Source of the DNA: Trebouxia sp. TZW2008 | Taxonomy: Eukaryota > Chlorophyta > Trebouxiophyceae > Trebouxiales > Trebouxiaceae | Reading direction: 5' to 3' | NCBI GenBank assembly: GCA_002118135.1 | Contig: BDIU01000143.1 | Span: 402-64,401, forward strand | DNA length: 64,000 nucleotides | In this document: positions 57,723 through 64,000 of the stretch, piece after piece | Layout of the letters: every line of letters begins with the position of its first letter | Position numbering within the stretch: the first letter of the stretch is position 1 | The notes under the pieces: model-generated | Seen by the model: the letters and a program-made list of their open reading frames with translations, nothing else | Told to the model about the DNA's origin: nothing | Databases searched by the model: none | Program-made: the position numbers and the translations under genes

Positions 57723-60701
57723 ATGTCGTCCAATGCAAACCAGGTGAGTGCATTCAATTTTGTCTTGCCGGCGGCCTCAGCTATGCATGCATTATGCCGG
57801 GCAGCACAAGCGCACAGCGCTGTGCTAAATTGCGTGTCAGAAGCACGACAACTCAGACAGGGGTTCAGTAACGTCTTTGCACTGTTTGCACGCAGGGTCA
57901 TGAACTTTATGGGCAGCAAGGTGCCGAGCAGGGGCTTGGCAGCCCCGGCGGAGATTCAAGCGAGGATTGGAACCAGGCAAGCTTTTCCGCTTTGGCCGCT
58001 CAGTCTGAATCGTTCTCCTCCCTGCATGCTGCACTCGACTCATGACCAATTCAACAGGCATGCTGCACGACCGTCGGTCTGGGAGCGTATCATCAACACG
58101 AGCATTACACGCTTGCTGATACCTCACGCTTGTGCATATGGACCATAGTATTATGTTGCCACCAGGACCATCTACCCAGACATTGCTTGCTGCTCTTTGA
58201 GCTACATACATGCAAATTGTTCTGCAGTGCATGGGAATGACTCCACTTTGTGAGTTGCTATTGCTGAGACTTTGCTTGATGCCAAGTAGCTTCAAGCTTG
58301 TGACTTCAATTGCAATGACTTGACAGTGTAGTACACAGGCAATGCAGTTGTATTGATACTTCGATTGCAATTTGAAAGTACTGGTAAATGTGCTTGTTGA
58401 GATTAGGCGCATGTGTGCAAAGTCAAGGTTACCACCAGGGCAATGGTGCATTTGCAGTCGAGGTTTGAAGCTGATATCAGATGTCAGACATTCAAAGCTG
58501 TGTGCCCTTATATGTGGTTCATCAATGGCACCACAAGCAAGCAATTGCACGGCGTGTAGGCAAGCAGGCAAGCAACACAGCTCATGCACCAAATTCTGAT
58601 TGTAAGGCTGTCGTCAAGCTGTTGTCTGATTTTGCCTTGTCAACTCCAGGAACACCAAGACAAGCAGGACGAAGAATTTGACACAGAGGGCGCAACACTG
58701 AAGTTTTACAAAGAGAATGTGCAAGCATTTGGACCAGATGTGCCCAAGAGCAGTCATGGGTCACAGCATTTCCAGAAGGCAGAAGCAAATGTGCCGACAG
58801 GCAGTCAGCCATCCAGGCAGTTGCAAGCCAATACATCCACTGCTGCTGGGCCTGCCAGGCGGCCCACACATGTAAGTGACTGCCAACCATGCAAGGAGCT
58901 GTTTCTAGATGTTGGCTTTGCAATCAATCGGTTGATATCAGCAAGTTGCATCTCAACTGCAGTTCTGTATCATTGTGGTTATAGTATTTGCACAATCTGG
59001 TTACCTTGCTGCCATCTACCCCACATGGAAGCTCCATGGTCTGAGGTAGCAGGTAAGAACAATTGTCGTATTTGATGAAGTCAGTGTGACGGCATTGTCA
59101 GGATCCTGAGTCTTGGCCCCAGCTTGCCTGTGTGATGGTGAAGTCGTTTGCAGACAGGCGGTGATTGAACCATGTTCTTGCAATGCCCCCATGAGCTTGA
59201 ACATGAGCGCGCCATAGAAAGCAGAACACCTGCTCAATCGCTGGCCAAATGACTTGTTGTCTAGATCTGTTGATGTTGGCTCCTACTGACTGAGTTCAGT
59301 CACAATTGCAAGAAGGCATGGCCTGCTCACGTATTTGTGTACATGCTCTGTGATATGATGAGTTAACAACAGCTCTCAGCCCAAGTCCTACTGACTGCTA
59401 TCAGTCAAAGCTGCAAAAAGGTATGGCCTGCCCACCAATACATGTTTGTCATGTGATGCTTCAACAATGCTCTTCAGAATTGTCAGCATTGGCAACCAAT
59501 GTGGTCAAACAATGGAGGGCACTGTTGACCAAGTGTGAACAAAAGCTTCTTGCCCGTACAAAAGCATGGTGACATGCAGTTGTGCCAAAAGACCAATGCA
59601 TACGAATTGATAGCGCTGATATGGGTCCAAGCTTAAGCAGCAAGTCTTAAGGTAGGTGTTGACTTAGGCATGCTAAGGTATACAAGAAAGTTGGAGAAGA
59701 CTGGCCAGAAACTGCAGCAACCATAAAAAGAATTGACACAATTTCTGCATGTTGATGGATGTCTTTGCCAATTGCAAACTCCTCTCCTACTTGCCTACCC
59801 CAGCACTGGTGCTGACTTAGGCATGCTAAGGTATACAAGAAAGTTGGAGAAGACTGGCCAGAAACTGCAGCAACCATAAAAAGAGTTGACACAATTTCTG
59901 CATGTTGATGGATGTCTCTGCCAATTGCAAACTCCTCTCCTACTTGCCTACCCCAGCACTTGCTTCAGACTTGGCGTCAATGGTTTTGCCAAGATCATCT
60001 GCTGCAGTTATATACAGATGTGCAATGGATCCTCCACATGGATCCTCCACATGCACTTGTACTCCCTGCACCCCCCTGCATTCAGATGAAGCCATGAGCA
60101 ACAGCATATATTCTGCTCCATTCATGAGCCCTTCAATTGCCAATGCACTGGCATACTGTAGATAGGCAGCGCATGTGTTGTGGTGCTGTTCACAGCACAA
60201 CTCAGCAGGTAGCATTGCAGTTCATTCACTGTAGATGAAGCATGACTCTATTGGCTGCAATCAGTTTTACAGAAAGGAAAGGCACTTCTAAGTGCATTGG
60301 GACCGCCTGCTCACATGTGTGCTTTGTGTGATGTGACGCAATGATGACCTCACTTGTCCCACAGTGGCAGTCACCTTTGTCTGATGATGGAGGGCACTCA
60401 AGTTTGACTGTCATGGCAAAGCCGCCTTTTGACATTGTGCATGTGCATGCAGGAGAGCCAAGATGCAGCACAAGCTGCCATTGCAAACGAGTTTGTAAAC
60501 TTGGCTAGCCACATGGAGCGCAGTGGCAACAATCACCATCATGCGGCAACAGGGATGGAGAAGGTGGCAGAGCACACCCACAAGGAGGCACAGGACATGC
60601 AGGCTGTGGCCAAGGACATGAAGGCGGCTGCAGAAGCCACAGAAGGCGCAACTTTGAGTTTGCGTCGCATTGCTGCAAAGCTTAGGGCAAAACCCCAGTA
60701 G
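57723..60701 (+). CDS. Gene D: small disordered and helical protein downstream of K2
   Basis: The supported exons are 57723-57743 (ATG; MSSNANQ, donor GTGAGT), 57896-57976 (GHELYGQQGAEQGLGSPGGD, GC donor CAG|GCAAGC or an extension beyond it), 58650-58871 (EHQDKQDEEFDTEGATLKFY, donor GTAAGT) and 60453-60701 (ESQDAAQAAIANEFVNLASH, HAATGMEKVAEHTHKEAQDM, stop TAG). All are phase 0. The last exon is an amphipathic helix with a His cluster and Met/Ala/Lys heptads. Extra exons may lie in the two long gaps. Its position after K2 mirrors gene C after K1, and both use a GC donor. No family is recognised. Confidence 0.5.
59661..59966. repeat. Recent 153-bp tandem duplication
   Basis: Positions 59661-59813 and 59814-59966 are nearly identical: two substitutions in the first ~147 bp (AAGAATTGAC/AAGAGTTGAC and GTCTTTGCC/GTCTCTGCC), then they diverge at the end. 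It lies in the long intron proposed for gene D. A repeated minus-strand frame results and is not a gene. Confidence 0.93.
60026..60055. repeat. 15-bp tandem duplication (ATGGATCCTCCACAT-type)
   Basis: GGATCCTCCACAT is directly repeated with ATGGATCC at the junction. Minor slippage event in intronic DNA. Confidence 0.7.
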
Positions 60702-63364
60702 GTGTGTGACACTCAACATCCGGCTGCCAGCAGTGGCGGTCTCAGTGATCCCTTCTTCTAGTTGTCTTGAGCACAGCACGTTGCCGTGTTCCAGTGCCGC
60801 TATACAGCAGTGATGAATGAATTGAAATGATCGCACAAATTCAGAAGTCAGAATCTGAATCATTGACCATGACAAAAGTCCTGATTCTGCGCAGTGTTTG
60901 CTGTGCAGTTGGTAAGGCACATTGAGTGAAGCTTTTCCGTGCATCTGACAGCCTGAACATAGTGCATGGCAACTTAATGGGGGCTACCAGAATGTGGCTA
61001 ACTTATGTAATTATTCCTACTTGTAGCGACAGCTTCTTTCTCAGCAACTGCTGCCACTGATACAATTAAACCACATGGTGTTGATGACAGATAAATTTGC
61101 ATGCAATATGCATCGCACTGTAACAAATATGGATCTGTCGTGAGTAGTGTGCCCTAGCTGCTGAGTTGATGGTAAACTTCATCCGGGGACGTCTTCAGTT
61201 TGTTGTAATGCATCAGAATGAGCATCATCACCCACCCTTACAAAGTCGTGTAGTTGACTACCAAGATACTTTGCGTGAGCTGTGTGGCCAATGTGGTTTG
61301 TGTTGCCATATTGAGAATGGCTTCTAGTCAACTGCAAGTCCATCACAAGCCAAATAGCTGAGTGAGAACAATAGTGTTTTGTCACCCCTACATCAGGTCC
61401 AGTCTCAGGTCAGATCTTACCAGGCAATGCTGCATGTATAAGACTGCACAATGGCAAGCGTACAGACTTTTGGTGTCTGCATGATCCTGCCCTGTAGCAG
61501 ATCAAGCTGGCTGCCATGCTGTTGGCATTCCAGATGTAAAATATGGTCCCACCTACCGCAGATCAGTTTTCATGGTGCCATGCATGGACACATATTGGCG
61601 TAGTGTGTGATGCATGACACCTGACAGCACCCTGAGCTCAGCTACCTATAGTATTGTTGATGTGGTTGCAGGCAGTACGTGCAGAAGGGTGGGAAGTATA
61701 CACACGGCCTGCCTGGCGCTTCATCTGCCCATTCCTACAATGTCATTACACCAGCAGCAGTCCTCCAGAGATTTTGGATGGTGTAATGTGCAATATACTC
61801 AGGCAGATTGCTGACAAACACACATGCTTTGTAGACAGCTGCATGTAGTTCAGCTGATGTGTAATGCATGCATGCGCACAGTCAGCGTCAAAGAAACAGA
61901 GCCACAGTGGTGTAGTTGCATTTTTGATGATTTAGATAGGAGTTAGCTGCAGCGTAGGTCTTGGGGGGACAGTCTGTGCAATGCCCTGAAACAGCATATC
62001 TGGGTTTTGAATCAATTCAGTATATGGTAGACAAGCTGTTACAGCTGTCTTGGCTGTTTTCTGTGTGCAATGGTAGCACACTGATTGTTAGAATGCAGAT
62101 TATGCTTTTGGTTTGTACAGATCTTTGTGAAATCCTCTCAAGGCCCTTCCCCCTCTCACATCTGTGAAAAAGACAGAACTTGTTTGAAATCTTCTCAAGA
62201 CCCCTTTTCCTCCCACATCTTTGAATACGTACCCTACCTATTGTGACGACCCCTCAGCTATTCAGGTCAGCGCTAGATGGCAGTTGAAAGGTCTAGATCT
62301 GCAGCTAGATAGACAGCATCAAACAGCATCATCACGTGAAATATGAATCATTGCAGGAGATCAGATCGACGGCAACTGCATGTTTCCTGTCCTTGGCCGA
62401 ATCATAATCATCAGCGTTGCGTTTGTGCTGAGCAGCTGCTGACTGAGCAGCTGCTGACTGCACATGCTTTCCATAGTTGGGCGAAGCTTTGCCAGCTTGA
62501 GTGCAAGGGTGTACCATGCTATGGTATGCAAAGACATGCAGTGATCACAAGACAAGTGGTGCAAAGCAGCATGTGCCATGATGCACACTTTCTGCATTTG
62601 TGCACATGTCACTGACATTGTGTTGCATTGGCATAGTTCCAGGAGGAGGAGGAGGAGATTTTTTCATGCTTCAGCCAGACAACAAGTCTGATCGTATGTG
62701 CCACAACAATCAAAGTATGTTCATCAAGTTGAATTCATGATACAGAGCTGTCACCTGGACAGTAAGCTGAAAAGAAACAAGGCGGGAGTCGAGGGCGCTA
62801 TGCAAATTGGCCCTGAAGTTGATTGCATGCATGCAGCAGCTTGTGAAGCCTAGTGCTGCAAAACTGCGTTGTGGGCCTTTTGAGTCAACTGTTTGAGGGC
62901 AGGCGACAATGGCAATATCTGCAGAAGCAAGCCGAAGCATTGACGGCCGCTTGCGAGGTCTTCGTGCTTCAGCGCCGCGATTAGGTCAAACTTCGATCAG
63001 ATGCCCACCTGATCGAGACCCGACTATTTGAGACTGAAGGCAACAGCTACGATGCCTACCAGAAGGGTGTATTTTGCGGTTTCATTGTCTTCTGTGTGAG
63101 ACTAAGACACGAAGTGTCCCGTTTGTGGCGTTCTTCAAGGTGCATGCGGTGAGCAAGTGAAATGGGTTGATGTCTCCAGCAATGATGATATGTCAACAAT
63201 TCGCTTGTGCGCATAGGTGGTGGGCGAATCCGTGCCTTGTGTACGGGCAGAGCTGCTTTGCTCAAGTTTGCTCTTTTGAATGAGGAGGTGGACTTTTCAG
63301 CTTGATGGGTTGCTGCTGTGCCAATTGACGTAGTTTACTGTATCTGCGTGTGACTGCACAACAC
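60702..63364. other. Region without a supported gene
   Basis: No exon is convincing. Small local repeats include a 17-bp tandem pair (GAGCAGCTGCTGACT) around 62430-62458 and an (AGG)5-like run at 62641-62655. The stretch 62930-63060 is CpG-rich and could be a promoter, in either direction. Confidence 0.4.
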
Positions 63365-63513
63365 CTGTGCTGCATACTTGTGCAGCTGCAAGGCCTGTGC
63401 ATGCAATTTTGCAATTTTTGCTCTGGCACGACTAAGCTGGACAGTCATTGAAAGCTGCAACTCCAGAGCTGTGAGAGCTTGTGTACAGGAAACAACAGCC
63501 CTGCTTGGATCCA
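63365..63513 (-). CDS. Candidate helical exon on the minus strand
   Basis: Between a CTTGCAG acceptor and a GTGTTG donor, 149 bp read VDPSRAVVSCTQALTALELQ and then QLSRARAKIAKLHAQALQLH in phase. The composition is strongly helical and coding-like. It is a single exon, so gene identity is unknown. It would be transcribed toward the CpG-rich zone at 63 kb, so the start would lie further right. Confidence 0.3.
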
Positions 63514-63739
63514 CTGCAAGACGACTGTCTGCGCCACTCTTGCCTGCCACTGTACAGTTGCACAAGCTGGTTCATCAGGAGTCTGTGCAGCTGCACTAGC
63601 AGTAGCCAATCACGCTACATTTGGCAGTCACCACCACTGACAACATGTGGCTGGGGTCCCACCTCTGCAAATGCTTGACAGGCCAAGCAAAAGGTCTATG
63701 TGCAAACTCTGATGCATGCCTGACCGCAATGGGTTTCAA

Positions 63740-64000
63740 GAACTGCGACTTTGCAGAATACAAGAGTCTGCACAAGGTTTCAGTTCATTCACAAATCCTC
63801 CAACATGACACAGACGTTGGCAATATGTTTGCAAATCGACAGGCATGAGCAAGCAAAGCAGACCTGTTATTGCATAAAGCTTCACCGTGATACATGGAAT
63901 ATGCATTCCACAGCTGTAGCATCATACACGTAATTGTTGCTGACAGGGACATGCTCTGCATTAGGCCTTCAGCAGCAGCTGCTTTGCTTTGGCACATTGC
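63740..64000 (+). pseudogene. Third kinase copy, degraded fragment (K3)
   Basis: The stretch GCGACTTTGCAGAATACAAG and AGTCTGCACAAGG matches the end of K2 exon 56196-56425 (ACGACTTTGCAGCATACAAG, AGTCTGCATGACG). After a shorter diverged intron, TTGACAGGGA-like and CTTGCTCTGC-like sequence matches the K2 last-intron end (56625-56648) at 63943-63962. The donor after the exon is altered (GGTTTCAG instead of GGGTAAGT) and the acceptor reads TTAGGCC, so splicing would fail. The window ends inside the last exon equivalent. Confidence 0.65.

Noticed and set aside
59647..59892. Minus-strand frame with an internal repeated membrane-like peptide
   Set aside because: Produced by the 153-bp tandem duplication in non-coding DNA; no splice or promoter signals.

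Overview
The window is nuclear DNA of a eukaryote. Coding sequence is broken into short exons by GT-AG introns, nearly all ending in TGCAG with little polypyrimidine tract. Non-coding DNA is rich in TGCA/GCATGC-type words, degenerate minisatellites and transposon debris. A plant-type BAH-PHD protein, a chromodomain Ty3/gypsy relic, kinases with a plant-like non-RD (HCD) catalytic loop and intron-poor genes of bacterial look suggest a green-lineage protist, probably a green alga. This placement is inference; no rRNA or organelle marker is present.

Layout. 0-12 kb: an 84-bp-arm foldback element; a single-exon minus-strand gene for a bacterial-looking glycine-zipper protein (870-2189); a pure (CAG)22 tract; a minus-strand multi-exon candidate (4672-6555); a tRNA-like 280-bp repeat; a minus-strand gene with a leucine-carboxyl-methyltransferase-type motif (about 7.4-10.25 kb); and a papain-like cysteine-peptidase-fold gene (11070-11672). 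12-25 kb: repeat-dominated DNA with the CAGCTNAGCTG minisatellite family, two dispersed repeat families, a BAH-PHD gene (18246-19380), a circularly permuted second copy of the 280-bp repeat and a dead chromovirus integrase. 25.2-25.9 kb: a two-exon minus-strand gene.

27.3-57 kb is the main locus. Two paralogous genes, K1 (27515-38243, 23 exons, 1430 aa) and K2 (46746-56855, 19 exons, 1302 aa), lie in direct orientation 19 kb apart. I assembled both exon by exon; all junctions are in phase and the two models confirm each other. Each product has a short basic N-terminus, a large multipass membrane exon, a series of coiled-coil modules of about 61 residues with one module per phase-0 exon, an acidic/disordered linker, and a divergent C-terminal protein kinase with HCD instead of HRD. 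I do not recognise this architecture. Both promoters share a GACCCGTT-type palindromic box, which recurs upstream of the methyltransferase-like gene. A helix-repeat gene (C, 39034-43168) follows K1 and another small helical gene (D, 57723-60701) follows K2. A third, degraded kinase fragment sits at the right edge (63740-64000), so the cassette may be a longer tandem array.

The membrane-coil-kinase proteins look like membrane-anchored, probably oligomeric signalling kinases that diversify by gaining and losing symmetrical exons (coil modules) and by intra-exon duplication (a 120-bp repeat in K2). Their ligand, substrate and pathway cannot be read from sequence.
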